From assembly GCA_030426685.1 (NCBI GenBank), contig JAUHYC010000017.1, forward strand, positions 1-64,000: 64,000 bases of DNA. The letters run 5' to 3'. The notes beneath the pieces were generated by a model. The model saw only the letters and a list, made by a program, of their open reading frames with translations, was not told the DNA's origin and did not search any database. Both the position numbers and the translations under genes were made by a program. Positions 18,448 to 27,252 of this stretch are shown here, in pieces. This DNA is from Alphaproteobacteria bacterium. GTDB taxonomy: Bacteria; Pseudomonadota; Alphaproteobacteria; Rhodobacterales; Rhodobacteraceae. The first letter of the stretch is position 1; the number at the start of each line of letters is the position of its first letter.

Positions 18448-18897
18448 ATGCGCTGGATCGACATACCGCCTGTCTGGCTTGTGGGCTTCGCCGTGCTCGC
18501 GTGGATACAGGCGCAGGTATTGTCACTGGGTCTATCTCTGGATGGTGCCGTGACCGATCTTCTGAGCGGTATCCTGATCGGTGGTGGTATCGTATTGGCG
18601 GTCATGGCAATGGTCGAATTCCGGCGTCACAAGACAACGGTCATTCCGCATGAAACGCCCTCAGTCATGGTGCAGACCGGTATATACAAGCGCAGCCGCA
18701 ATCCGATCTACTTGGGGGATGTGCTGATTCTGGCCGGGCTGATCCTGCGGTTTGACGCGGTGCTGTCGCTGGTACTGATCCCGATCTTCGTCTGGGTGCT
18801 GGAGCGCCGGTTCATCATCCCGGAAGAGAACCGTCTTCGCCGCACATTCCGGGCCGATTTCGCGCGGTATGAACGCAAGACCCGGCGGTGGATCTGA
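18448..18897 (+). CDS. Isoprenylcysteine carboxyl methyltransferase-like membrane protein
   Basis: A 149-residue polytopic protein with three to four membrane segments. It has the C-terminal pattern of the ICMT/PEMT family: SRNPIYLGDVLIL, then EENRLRRTFRADFARYERKTRRW, where the acidic pair, Phe, Tyr and TRRW form the SAM-binding end. Bacterial members methylate unknown small molecules or lipids; prenylated proteins are not expected here. AAGGGA lies six bases before the ATG. It is divergent from kynU. Confidence 0.85.
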   Translation: MRWIDIPPVWLVGFAVLAWIQAQVLSLGLSLDGAVTDLLSGILIGGGIVLAVMAMVEFRRHKTTVIPHETPSVMVQTGIYKRSRNPIYLGDVLILAGLILRFDAVLSLVLIPIFVWVLERRFIIPEENRLRRTFRADFARYERKTRRWI

Positions 18898-18946
18898 CGG
18901 TGTGTGGTTCATGACACAACAAAACAATTGCTGCGCTTGCGAAATA

Positions 18947-18960
18947 ATCTTGCGCAAGAT
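18947..18960. promoter_or_regulatory. 14-base perfect palindrome upstream of pntA
   Basis: ATCTTGCGCAAGAT is self-complementary and lies 70 bases before the pntA start codon. A further CTTGCG at 18936-18941 sits 13 bases from the CTTGCG inside the palindrome. The position suits a regulator site for the pntAB operon, but the regulator is unknown. Confidence 0.45.
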
Positions 18961-19029
18961 AGATATCGGCTTGTCATTCAATGCCGGATACCCACCTGGC
19001 CTCAACCAAAAATTAGGGGGAACCGACTG

Positions 19030-20601
19030 GTGAAAATTGGAACACCAAAGGAAATACTGGACGGCGAGAACCGTGTCGCGATGACGCCGGACTCGGCTGC
19101 TCAGTTGCAGAAACTGGGCTATGAGTGCCTGATCGAGAAAGGCGCAGGCACGGCTGCGGGGTTTTCGGACGCCGCGTATGAAGCTGCAGGTGTCGAGGTG
19201 GTCAAGACGGCGGCGTCGTTGTGGAAGGCCGCCGATATCGTGGCCAAGGTCCGCATCCCCACCGAGACCGAGATGAAGCGGCTGACCAAGGGTAAGACGC
19301 TGATTTCCTTCTTCAATCCTGCAGGCAATGAAGAAGGAATGGAACTTGCCAAATCCAAGGGCGCGAATGTCATCGCCATGGAGATGGTGCCGCGTATTTC
19401 CCGCGCTCAGAAGATGGACGCTCTGTCGTCGATGGCGAATATCGCCGGGTATCGCGCGGTGATCGAGGCGGGCAACAACTTTGGCCGGTTCTTCACCGGT
19501 CAGGTGACCGCTGCCGGCAAGGTGCCACCCGCAAAGGTCTTGATCGTCGGTGCCGGTGTGGCCGGTCTGGCCGCCATCGGCACATCGACCTCACTGGGCG
19601 CGATCACCTATGCGTTCGATGTGCGCCCGGAGGTGGCGGAACAGGTCGAATCCATGGGGGCCGAATTTGTCTATCTGGACTTTGAAGAAGACCAGCAGGA
19701 CGGCGCGGCGACCGGCGGCTATGCCAGTGTACAATCCGAGGAGTTCCGCGAGGCACAGCTGGCCAAGTTCCGTGAACTGGCGCCCGAGATGGATATCGTC
19801 ATCACCACGGCCCTGATCCCCAACCGCCCGGCGCCCAAGCTGTGGCTTGAGGATATGGTCAAAGCGATGAAGCCAGGCTCGGTCATCGTTGACCTTGCCG
19901 CCGAGCGTGGCGGCAATGTCGAAGGCACCGTGGCGGATGAGAAAGTCGTCACAGACAATGGCGTGACCATCATCGGCTATACCGACTTCCCCAGCCGGAT
20001 GGCGGCGCAGTCCTCGTCGCTCTATGCCACCAATATCCGGCACATGATGGCCGACCTGACGCCCGAGAAGGACGGCAAGGTCAATCATGATATGGAAGAT
20101 GACGTGATCCGCGGATCGACCGTGACCTATGAGGGTGAGATCACTTTCCCGCCGCCACCGCCCAAAGTGCAGGCGATTGCGGCGCAGAAGAAACCGGAAG
20201 TCAAAGAACTGACCCCAGAAGAGAAGAAGGCGCAAGAGATCGCAGCCTTCAAGGCGCAGACCAAGCAGCAGTTCACCCTGCTGGGTGTCGGTGGCGCGCT
20301 GATGCTGCTGGTGGGGCTGGTCGCTCCGGCCAGCTTCATGCAGCATTTCATCGTTTTCGTGCTGGCCATCTTTGTGGGCTTCCAGGTGATTTGGAACGTC
20401 TCGCATTCGTTGCACACACCGCTGATGGCGATCACCAACGCGATCTCGTCGATCATTATCGTCGGGGCCTTGATGCAGATCTGGTCAGGGTCGTTCCTCG
20501 TCATTCTGCTGGCGGCGCTCAGCGTCTTCATGGCCGGGATCAACATCTTCGGCGGCTTCCTCGTAACCCGGCGCATGCTCGCCATGTTCCAGAAATCTTA
20601 A
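19030..20601 (+). CDS. pntA: NAD(P) transhydrogenase subunit alpha
   Basis: A 523-residue alpha subunit of the proton-translocating transhydrogenase, which makes NADPH from NADH using the proton gradient. The N-terminal domain binds NAD(H), with GAGVAG at residues 174-179. A linker rich in Lys, Glu and Pro follows near residue 400, then about four membrane helices in the last 100 residues. This is the undivided alpha subunit, unlike species in which it is split in two. A GTG start at 19030 gives the family N-terminus [10 protein letters not shown] and has AGGGGGAA upstream. pntB follows 13 bases later. Confidence 0.95.
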   Translation: MKIGTPKEILDGENRVAMTPDSAAQLQKLGYECLIEKGAGTAAGFSDAAYEAAGVEVVKTAASLWKAADIVAKVRIPTETEMKRLTKGKTLISFFNPAGNEEGMELAKSKGANVIAMEMVPRISRAQKMDALSSMANIAGYRAVIEAGNNFGRFFTGQVTAAGKVPPAKVLIVGAGVAGLAAIGTSTSLGAITYAFDVRPEVAEQVESMGAEFVYLDFEEDQQDGAATGGYASVQSEEFREAQLAKFRELAPEMDIVITTALIPNRPAPKLWLEDMVKAMKPGSVIVDLAAERGGNVEGTVADEKVVTDNGVTIIGYTDFPSRMAAQSSSLYATNIRHMMADLTPEKDGKVNHDMEDDVIRGSTVTYEGEITFPPPPPKVQAIAAQKKPEVKELTPEEKKAQEIAAFKAQTKQQFTLLGVGGALMLLVGLVAPASFMQHFIVFVLAIFVGFQVIWNVSHSLHTPLMAITNAISSIIIVGALMQIWSGSFLVILLAALSVFMAGINIFGGFLVTRRMLAMFQKS

Positions 20602-20614
20602 GGAGGCCGGGCAC

Positions 20615-22069
20615 ATGGAATTTGGCTTCACCACTGCCGCCTATGTTGTTGCGGCTGTCCTTTTCATCCTTTCGCTCGGCGGTCTGTCGAACCAGGAAAG
20701 CGCCAAACGCGCGGTCTGGTACGGCATCGTCGGTATGGCGCTGGCGGTTTTTGCCACGCTGGTCGGGCCTGGATCCGGCCTGTGGCTGCTGTCGATCCTG
20801 CTGATCATCGGTGGCGGTCTGATCGGTCAATATGTGGCGCAACGCGTGCAGATGACCGAGATGCCGCAACTTGTGGCCGCGATGCACTCGCTGGTTGGTC
20901 TGGCGGCTGTGTTCGTGGGATTCAACGCTCATTTCGAAATCGGCAACGTGGCGCAGGTTATGGCCATCAAGGATTCCGCCGGTCAGGCCGACTTGTCGGA
21001 TCTGGGCGCCTTCGCCAAGCTGATCGCCAAGAAGACCTCAGCCGAACTGGCTATCCTGCATGTGGAACTGTTCCTCGGCATCTTCATCGGTGCGATCACA
21101 TTTACCGGTTCGGTCGTGGCCTATGGCAAGCTGGCGGGCAAGGTGACCTCGGCGGCCACGAAACTGCCCGGCGGTCATGCGCTGAATGCGGCGGCTGCGG
21201 GTCTCTCGCTGATCTGCCTGATCTGGTACACCAGCTCGGGTGGGTTCTTCCCGCTGATCCTGATGACGCTGGCGGCGCTGTTCATCGGCTATCACCTGAT
21301 CATGGGCATCGGCGGCGCCGACATGCCGGTGGTTGTGTCGATGCTGAACTCGTATTCGGGTTGGGCCGCTGCGGCGATCGGTTTCTCGCTGGGCAACGAC
21401 CTTCTGATCGTGGTTGGTGCGCTGGTGGGCTCGTCGGGTGCGATCCTGTCGTACATCATGTGTAAGGCGATGAACCGGCACTTTGTCAGCGTGATCCTTG
21501 GCGGCTTTGGAGGCCCTCAGGGCGAGCAGATGGCCGTTGAAGGCGAGCAGATCGCGATTGAGGCCGATGGTGTGGCAGCCGCGCTGAACGATGCCGACAG
21601 CATTGTCATCATCCCGGGCTATGGCATGGCGGTGGCGCAGGCGCAGCAGTCGGTGTCCGAACTGGTCCGCAAGCTGCGCGCCAAGGGCAAAGAGGTGCGC
21701 TTTGCGATCCACCCGGTCGCGGGCCGTCTGCCGGGCCACATGAACGTACTGCTGGCCGAAGCGAAAGTGCCGTATGACATCGTTCTGGAGATGGACGAGA
21801 TCAACGATGACTTTCCGGATACGGATGTGGCCATCGTCATCGGCTCCAACGACATCGTGAACCCTGCGGCGCAGGAAGACCCCAACAGCCCCATCGCCGG
21901 AATGCCGGTTCTGGAATGCTGGAAAGCCAAGCAGGTGTTTGTGTCGAAACGCGGTCAGGGCACCGGTTACTCGGGCATCGAAAACCCGCTGTTCTTCAAG
22001 GAGAACACGCGTATGTTCTACGGAGACGCCAAAGCCAGCTTGGACAAGCTGCTGCCGATGATCGATTGA
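20615..22069 (+). CDS. pntB: NAD(P) transhydrogenase subunit beta
   Basis: A 484-residue beta subunit. The first 270 residues hold about eight to nine membrane helices forming the proton channel. The C-terminal domain binds NADP(H) and shows [55 protein letters not shown] and the closing [23 protein letters not shown] precedes the ATG. Together with pntA it makes the complete enzyme, and a strong terminator follows. Confidence 0.97.
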   Translation: MEFGFTTAAYVVAAVLFILSLGGLSNQESAKRAVWYGIVGMALAVFATLVGPGSGLWLLSILLIIGGGLIGQYVAQRVQMTEMPQLVAAMHSLVGLAAVFVGFNAHFEIGNVAQVMAIKDSAGQADLSDLGAFAKLIAKKTSAELAILHVELFLGIFIGAITFTGSVVAYGKLAGKVTSAATKLPGGHALNAAAAGLSLICLIWYTSSGGFFPLILMTLAALFIGYHLIMGIGGADMPVVVSMLNSYSGWAAAAIGFSLGNDLLIVVGALVGSSGAILSYIMCKAMNRHFVSVILGGFGGPQGEQMAVEGEQIAIEADGVAAALNDADSIVIIPGYGMAVAQAQQSVSELVRKLRAKGKEVRFAIHPVAGRLPGHMNVLLAEAKVPYDIVLEMDEINDDFPDTDVAIVIGSNDIVNPAAQEDPNSPIAGMPVLECWKAKQVFVSKRGQGTGYSGIENPLFFKENTRMFYGDAKASLDKLLPMID

Positions 22070-22092
22070 TCAGAGCCGCATAATCCAATTGC

Positions 22093-22120
22093 AAAGGGCG
22101 CCTGCGGGCGCCCTTTTCTT
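22093..22120 (+). terminator. Rho-independent terminator of pntAB
   Basis: Ten-base arms AAAGGGCGCC and GGCGCCCTTT are separated by TGCG and followed by a T-rich tail (TTTTCTT). The hairpin starts 24 bases after the pntB stop. Confidence 0.9.
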
Positions 22121-22129
22121 ATTGTAGTG

Positions 22130-22178
22130 GTGTGGGGACTTTGCCCCCACACCCCCAGAGTATTTTCGGCCAGATGAA
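22130..22178. repeat. Dispersed intergenic element, copy 1
   Basis: A hairpin with arms GTGTGGGG and CCCCACAC (22130-22152) is followed by the tail TATTTTCGGCCAGATGAA (22161-22178). The tail closely matches one at 35865-35884 that also follows a GC-rich hairpin. I recall similar hairpin-plus-tail sequences between genes of Roseobacter-group genomes, but cannot confirm it here. Confidence 0.5.
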
Positions 22179-22223
22179 ACCCTCAGGATGTGGTAAGTTG
22201 TTGCCTAATTCAGGAGGGTGGCG

Positions 22224-22580
22224 ATGCAAAAGGTGAACGGCATAGGTGGTGTGTTCTTTCGGGCCCGCGATCCGCAAGCGCTGAGCGCTTGGTACGAGGA
22301 GCATCTTGGGGTCAACTATTACGATCCCGTGCCCTGGAGGCAGAGCGAAGGCTATACGGTCTTTGCCCCGTTTGCGCAGGATACCGAGTATTTCGGGCGC
22401 GCCGAACAGCAATGGATGATCAACTTTCGTGTCGATGATCTGCAAGCGATGATTGCGCAGCTACAGGCTGCCGGAATCGAGGTGCGAACCAACCCCGATT
22501 GGGACAGCGAAGTTGGCAAGTTCGCTCGGATTCACGACCCCGAGGGCAATCCGATCGAGCTGTGGGAGCCAAATCAATGA
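22224..22580 (+). CDS. VOC-superfamily (glyoxalase-fold) protein
   Basis: A 118-residue single vicinal-oxygen-chelate domain: FFRARDPQALSAWYEEHLG at the start and IHDPEGNPIELWEP at the end, the two ends of the beta-alpha-beta-beta-beta modules. The C-terminal Glu in IELWEP is a typical metal ligand. Members include glyoxalases, dioxygenases and resistance proteins, and the substrate cannot be told. The ATG at 22224 has an ideal AGGAGG six bases upstream. It appears to be a single-gene unit. Confidence 0.88.
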   Translation: MQKVNGIGGVFFRARDPQALSAWYEEHLGVNYYDPVPWRQSEGYTVFAPFAQDTEYFGRAEQQWMINFRVDDLQAMIAQLQAAGIEVRTNPDWDSEVGKFARIHDPEGNPIELWEPNQ

Positions 22581-22590
22581 GATAGCGGGA

Positions 22591-22621
22591 TTGCATACCG
22601 TGGTATCCATGTAAGTATATG
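22591..22621 (+). promoter_or_regulatory. Possible promoter and inverted repeat before the DUF3422 gene
   Basis: TTGCAT (22591-22596) and GTATAT (22615-22620) are 18 bases apart and could be -35 and -10 boxes. An inverted repeat ATACC-GT-GGTAT (22595-22606) overlaps the -35, and a second, TTGAT-GT-ATCAA (22636-22647), lies in the predicted leader. Both have two-base centres. Support is by pattern only. Confidence 0.3.
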
Positions 22622-22687
22622 AAATAAAAAGAGAATTGATGTATCAAATTTGTGTCGTATAGTGCATGTGATCAAACGGAGCCCTCA

Positions 22688-23965
22688 ATGCCCCCCATAG
22701 ACGACCACCCGCTGCGCTATGCGCTGGCCAACGAGTTGCATGCGCGGCCGTTCCCCTCGGCTTCGGCACCCTGCACTGTTGTTTTTCTGGCGATCAAGAA
22801 GAGGACGGCTGCGGTAGCGCGTGATCGTGATGAGGATATGGCCCACCTTATCGATCTTCTGGAACGTCACGGCGCGCAACATCCAAAACCCGATGCTACC
22901 CACTATGCGGGCCAGATCGGCCGCCATTGGTTGAAATGGGAGCAGCATACGGAATTCGTCACCTACACAACGATCACTCAGAATGTCAGCGACCGCGCCT
23001 TCAACCCCGCCGATTTCGAGGTGTTTCCACAGGATTGGCTGATGGCCAGCCCAGGCCAACGCGTGACATCAATGATGATGCGCGTGGTCGAACGCCCGGA
23101 TGATGCCTCGGTCCGTGCCGCACTGACCAACTGGTTTGAGCCCGAGAGCCTCGCGATGGCGCGGGTGCTGGACGATTCGGCCATTTGCGCCAGTGATTTT
23201 CGGATCGATCTGGCAGGGCATATGCGGTTTGCGCTTTTTGTGGCGAAGGGAACAGGAGAGCGACGGACCGGGCGGATCATACAGCGTCTTTGCGAGATCG
23301 AGACCTACAAGGCGATGTCCATGTTGGGTTTTGCCCGTGTCAAACAGCTTACCCCGCGAGTGGGAGAGCTGGATGGGCAATTGACGCGATTGATGGGGCA
23401 AATGACCGATAACGCGGCGCATCCTGATGAACTGCTCCCGGATCTGCTGTCGATTTCGACCGAGTTGGAGACCATCGCCGCCCGGTGCTCCTTTAGGTTC
23501 GGGGCCACTGGCGCCTATGAGGCGTTGGTCAATCAGCGGATCGAGGTTCTGCGCGAGGAAAGATTTGAGGGTGGACAGAGTTTTGCCGATTTCATGATGC
23601 GCCGGTACGACCCCGCCATGCGTACTGTAAAGTCGACCGAACGGCGGTTGCAGGCCCTGTCGGACCGGGCGATCCGGGCGGGTGAACTGCTGCGGACACG
23701 TGTCGATGTCGAACGCAGCGCGCAGAACCAGGCCTTGCTGGAAAGCATGGACCGGCGTGCCGATCTGGCGCTTAGGCTGCAGCATACGGTTGAGGGGCTT
23801 TCGGTCGTGGCGATCAGCTATTACGCGGTCTCGCTGGTCAGCTATCTGCTGTATCCGTTGACCAAGGCCGGGATCAGCAAGGGAATGCTGACCGCGGCCG
23901 TGACGATCCCGGTGGTGATCGGTGTCTGGACTGCGGTGCGTCGGATTCGCAAACGACTGGAATAG
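22688..23965 (+). CDS. DUF3422-family membrane-anchored protein
   Basis: A 425-residue protein starting MPPIDDHPLRYALANELHARPFP, the hallmark opening of DUF3422. The middle is helical and charged. The last 60 residues hold two hydrophobic segments (about 378-396 and 402-418) separated by KAGISKG and end in RRIRKRLE, suggesting a C-terminal membrane anchor. GGAG precedes the ATG at 22688. Function is unknown. The layout, a long soluble helical part and a C-terminal hairpin in the membrane, resembles dynamin- or CorA-like tethers, but that is speculation. Confidence 0.88.
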   Translation: MPPIDDHPLRYALANELHARPFPSASAPCTVVFLAIKKRTAAVARDRDEDMAHLIDLLERHGAQHPKPDATHYAGQIGRHWLKWEQHTEFVTYTTITQNVSDRAFNPADFEVFPQDWLMASPGQRVTSMMMRVVERPDDASVRAALTNWFEPESLAMARVLDDSAICASDFRIDLAGHMRFALFVAKGTGERRTGRIIQRLCEIETYKAMSMLGFARVKQLTPRVGELDGQLTRLMGQMTDNAAHPDELLPDLLSISTELETIAARCSFRFGATGAYEALVNQRIEVLREERFEGGQSFADFMMRRYDPAMRTVKSTERRLQALSDRAIRAGELLRTRVDVERSAQNQALLESMDRRADLALRLQHTVEGLSVVAISYYAVSLVSYLLYPLTKAGISKGMLTAAVTIPVVIGVWTAVRRIRKRLE

Positions 23966-24037
23966 GCGATCTTTGCCAAACACGACCGGACACACTAATA
24001 CGGGCGAAGTTTTGGCGGAGAGCGCGAGGGGTTTCCC

Positions 24038-25174
24038 GTGATTGGTCTTGTTGCTGCATGGCGCGCTGTGGCCGCCATGTTCATACTGAACGGCGCGCTG
24101 TTCGGCATCTGGGCCTCGCGCATCCCTGCGGTCCGGGACCGTCTGGACCTCTCGCATGAGGCGCTGGGATATGGGTTGCTGTTCATGGCAGCGGGGGCGG
24201 TGTGTTCCTTTCCGATTACAGGCCGGCTGACCGACAGGTTTGGCGCGGTCGCCATTACCCGGATCATTGCGGTGCTCTATACGCTGTCTCTCATTCTGCT
24301 GGCTGTTGCGGGTGGATTTTGGGCCTTGGCCGCGTTTCTGTTTGTCTTTGGCGCGTTCCACGGATCAATGGATGTGGCGATGAACGCCTGGGCGGCCGAG
24401 GTCGAGCAGGCCTATGACAAGCCCGTCATGTCTTCGTTCCATGCGATGTGGAGTCTTGGGGCGGGACTGGGAGCGCTCAGCGGGTATGCGGCGGTTCAGA
24501 TGGGGCTGACCGTCGTGCAGCATTTCCTGCTGGCGGGAGGCATCGTTGTTGGACTGGCCTTGGCCTTGTCCTGGGTGCGGTGGGTGTCTCGAAAATCCGA
24601 GGCCAAGAAAGGAGCGGCGTTTGCATTACCCTCCGGTGCTTTGGTGTTCGTGGGCTTTATCGCGCTGTGTGGTGCTTTAGGCGAGGGTGCCGTTGCAGAT
24701 TGGAGCGCCATTTTCCTGCGCGATGTAACAGGCGCGGCAGAGAGTGTTGCTGCCCTTGGTTACGCGATCTTTTCCGTGACAATGGTTTTGTTCAGGTTGG
24801 CAGGCGGCATTGTGATTTCCCGTTTCGGACCTGTGGCGACGGCGCGTTTTGGTGGACTCTGTGCCGCGTTGGGTGTTTTTGCGGTGGTATCAGCAGGCGA
24901 AGCAGGGCTTGCTCTGGCGGGGTTTGCAGTGATGGGGATGGGCTATGCCGTAATCATGCCCTTGGCGTTCAGCCGCGCGGCCAATGATCCGCATGTCCCA
25001 CCGGGGCAGGCGATCGCGAGTGTCGCGACGTTGGGATACGGGGGGTTGTTGATTGGGCCACCCTTGATCGGGTTTTTGGCCAAGTTGATGACCTTGCGGC
25101 TGGCTTTCGCGGTTCTCTTGCCGCTGGCTGTCCTGATCATCGTGTTAGCCAGCGCGCTGAAGCGCGCCGACTGA
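24038..25174 (+). CDS. MFS transporter, YbjJ-like
   Basis: A 378-residue major facilitator with about 12 membrane helices. The opening segment FGIWASRIPAVRDRLDLSHEALGYGLL and the loop after helix 2, GRLTDRFGAV, are typical of the YbjJ-like MFS subgroup. A GTG start at 24038 has GAGGGG eight bases upstream. The substrate is unknown. The gene ends seven bases from the convergent dipeptide permease gene. A small GC hairpin (25187-25202) inside the last codons of that permease gene could serve as its terminator. Confidence 0.9.
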   Translation: MIGLVAAWRAVAAMFILNGALFGIWASRIPAVRDRLDLSHEALGYGLLFMAAGAVCSFPITGRLTDRFGAVAITRIIAVLYTLSLILLAVAGGFWALAAFLFVFGAFHGSMDVAMNAWAAEVEQAYDKPVMSSFHAMWSLGAGLGALSGYAAVQMGLTVVQHFLLAGGIVVGLALALSWVRWVSRKSEAKKGAAFALPSGALVFVGFIALCGALGEGAVADWSAIFLRDVTGAAESVAALGYAIFSVTMVLFRLAGGIVISRFGPVATARFGGLCAALGVFAVVSAGEAGLALAGFAVMGMGYAVIMPLAFSRAANDPHVPPGQAIASVATLGYGGLLIGPPLIGFLAKLMTLRLAFAVLLPLAVLIIVLASALKRAD

Positions 25175-25180
25175 AGTGTC

Positions 25181-26161
25181 TTAGCGCCCCCGAATGCGGG
25201 GGTCGAGCGCGTCGCGCAGGCCATCACCCAGATAGTTGACGCTCAGCACGGTCAACGAGATCGCAAGGCCGGGCCAGAACACACGTTCAGGATATTGCTG
25301 CAGATAATCGACGCCATCAAACAGCAGGCGGCCCCAGGTCGGGAAGTCCGGCGGGAAGCCCAGCCCGAGAAAGGACAATGCGCTTTCCGTAATAATCGCC
25401 GTCGCAATCCCAAGCGTCGCCGACACCATGATCGGGGACAGAACGTTCGGCAGAATATGTCGCGTGATGATCTGCGAGTTGCTGGTGCCGATGGAGCGCG
25501 CGGCCAGGACGAACTCACGTTCCTTGATGGCCAGAACATCACCTCTCACGATCCGCGCTGTAGGCATCCATGAGGTGATGCCGATGGCGCAGACGATCAG
25601 GATGAAGATCCCGCGTTCCAGCCCGAAGGCAGCGGACAACGGCTCGCGAAACAGCAACATCATGACCAGCAGCAAGGGCAGCAGGGGCAGGGCGAGGAAC
25701 AGGTCGGTCAGGCGCATTAGAGGCCCGTCCAGCCGCCGGAAGAACCCGGCCAGAACCCCGATGAACGAGCCCAGAAACAACGCCAGCAACATCGCGGTAA
25801 TTCCAACCGATACCGAGGTCTGCCCGCCCGACATCATGCGGGCCAGAATATCGCGCCCCAGTTGGTCCGTGCCGAACGGATGCGCCCAGCTTGGTCCCTG
25901 ATTACGGGCGCGGATATCGATCTGCGTTGGATCGATGCTCCACAGATAGGGGCCCAGATAGACGCCTGCCACGATCAGGATGAACAGCACCGCACCCACC
26001 ATCGCTCCCTTGTGAGTTTTGAACTGGTCCCACACATCGCGCCATTGACTGCGTGGTGGGGTGGTCAGTTCTTCCATCACATCGGCTGTCGGCAACGCGG
26101 TCGAGGCAGGGGCCAGACCTTCGTCGGGGACCAGCGTATCGGTACGATCATGATCAGTCAT
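25181..26161 (-). CDS. Peptide ABC transporter permease (DppC/OppC family)
   Basis: A 326-residue inner-membrane permease. After a 70-residue cytoplasmic N-terminus comes a first helix (GAVLFILIVAGVYLGPYLW), the loop HPFGTDQLGRDILARMMSGGQTS typical of DppC, then the binding-protein-dependent transport domain with the EAA-like loop ERE FVLAARSIGTSNSQIITRHILPN. It ends with LRDALDPRIRGR. The ATG at 26161 has GAGG seven bases upstream and overlaps the end of the partner permease gene by eight bases. It pairs with the dppB-type permease to form the channel for peptides. Confidence 0.93.
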   Translation of the reverse strand: MTDHDRTDTLVPDEGLAPASTALPTADVMEELTTPPRSQWRDVWDQFKTHKGAMVGAVLFILIVAGVYLGPYLWSIDPTQIDIRARNQGPSWAHPFGTDQLGRDILARMMSGGQTSVSVGITAMLLALFLGSFIGVLAGFFRRLDGPLMRLTDLFLALPLLPLLLVMMLLFREPLSAAFGLERGIFILIVCAIGITSWMPTARIVRGDVLAIKEREFVLAARSIGTSNSQIITRHILPNVLSPIMVSATLGIATAIITESALSFLGLGFPPDFPTWGRLLFDGVDYLQQYPERVFWPGLAISLTVLSVNYLGDGLRDALDPRIRGR

Positions 26162-27161
26162 AGCGAATCCTCGGGTCCAGAATACCGTAGAGCACATCGG
26201 CGATCAGATTGAACAAGACGATCAGTACGGCAAAGATGAAGGTTAGCGTCTGCACCATCGGCAGATCATTGGCCTGGATGGCCCCGATCAGCAATTGGCC
26301 GATACCGTTCACTTTGAACACCTGCTCGGTGATGATAGCCCCGCCAAAGATCGCCGGGATACCAAGCGCGATTACGGTGACCACAGGGATCATCGAGTTG
26401 CGCAGGACGTGAACCATGACCACCGTGTATTCACTCAGTCCCTTGGCGCGGGCGGTGCGGACATAATCCTGATTGAGGTTGTCCAGCATCGAGGCGCGCA
26501 TGAAGCGGCTCAGCTGCGCGGTGATCTGCAAAGCCAGAACCATGACCGGCATGATCATCTGCTTGAGCTGTACCACGAAACTGTCCCAACTGTTCACCAC
26601 AAGTGTGGTGTCATAGATCGATGGGAACCAGCCCAACTGGACTGAGAAGATCACGATCACCAGAACACCCGAGAAGAAGGGCGGGACCGAGAAGCCGACC
26701 ATCGACACGAATGTACCCATCTGGTCGAACCAGGAATACTGACGGTAAGCCGAATAGATGCCGATGGGCAGGGCGATCAGGATGGCGACCACATAGGCGG
26801 TGCCGACAACCCACAGGGTCTGCGGGATACGCTGAACAACGATGTCCATGACGGGCGAGCGGGTTTGCCACGAAATCACACGCAGATCACCTTCGGAGAA
26901 GGTGGTGCCGAACATTGCGTCGATCAGAACCTGAGGTTCGATCCAGAAGAACTGCACGATCCATTTCCAGAACCGGATATGCATCGGCTGACCGAGGCCC
27001 AGCGCCTCGCGCATCTTCTCTTTGACTTCGGGGGGAACTGTAAGCGGAACCTGCGCCATCGGATCGCCGGGTGCGAGTTCGAGGAGCAGGAAGATGACGA
27101 GGCTGATGAACAGCAGTGTGGGAACGGCCAGCACCAGTCGTCTGATGGTAAAGTTGAGCAT
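26154..27161 (-). CDS. Peptide ABC transporter permease (DppB/OppB family)
   Basis: A 335-residue permease with the family N-terminus MLNFTIRRLVLAVPTLLFIS and LELAPGDPMA. About six membrane helices and the EAA loop DYVRTARAKGLSEYTVVMVHVLRNSMIPV follow, and it closes with DVLYGILDPRIRYD. It lies between the substrate-binding protein gene, 91 bases upstream across a strong hairpin, and the overlapping DppC-type gene. The assignment is firm at family level. Confidence 0.94.
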   Translation of the reverse strand: MLNFTIRRLVLAVPTLLFISLVIFLLLELAPGDPMAQVPLTVPPEVKEKMREALGLGQPMHIRFWKWIVQFFWIEPQVLIDAMFGTTFSEGDLRVISWQTRSPVMDIVVQRIPQTLWVVGTAYVVAILIALPIGIYSAYRQYSWFDQMGTFVSMVGFSVPPFFSGVLVIVIFSVQLGWFPSIYDTTLVVNSWDSFVVQLKQMIMPVMVLALQITAQLSRFMRASMLDNLNQDYVRTARAKGLSEYTVVMVHVLRNSMIPVVTVIALGIPAIFGGAIITEQVFKVNGIGQLLIGAIQANDLPMVQTLTFIFAVLIVLFNLIADVLYGILDPRIRYD

Positions 27162-27210
27162 TAAGAGGCGCCTTTATATGCGTCTTCTTGTTGGAGTGGT
27201 GTGCAAATGA

Positions 27211-27235
27211 CCGCGCCCCGAAGATCGGGGCGCGG
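27211..27235 (-). other. Strong intercistronic hairpin between binding-protein and permease genes
   Basis: Perfect 11-base arms CCGCGCCCCGA and TCGGGGCGCGG enclose AGA. The hairpin lies 18 bases after the binding-protein stop. On the minus strand it lacks a U-run, so it more probably protects the upstream mRNA from 3' decay or partly attenuates transcription. This is common where a binding protein is made in excess of its permease. Confidence 0.6.
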
Positions 27236-27252
27236 CTTTGCAAGATTAACGC

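Noticed and set aside
18240..18605. Open upstream extension of the kynureninase frame (about 120 codons)
   Set aside because: Kynureninase length is already complete from 18239; the extension has no family similarity and runs antisense to the start of the ICMT-like gene.
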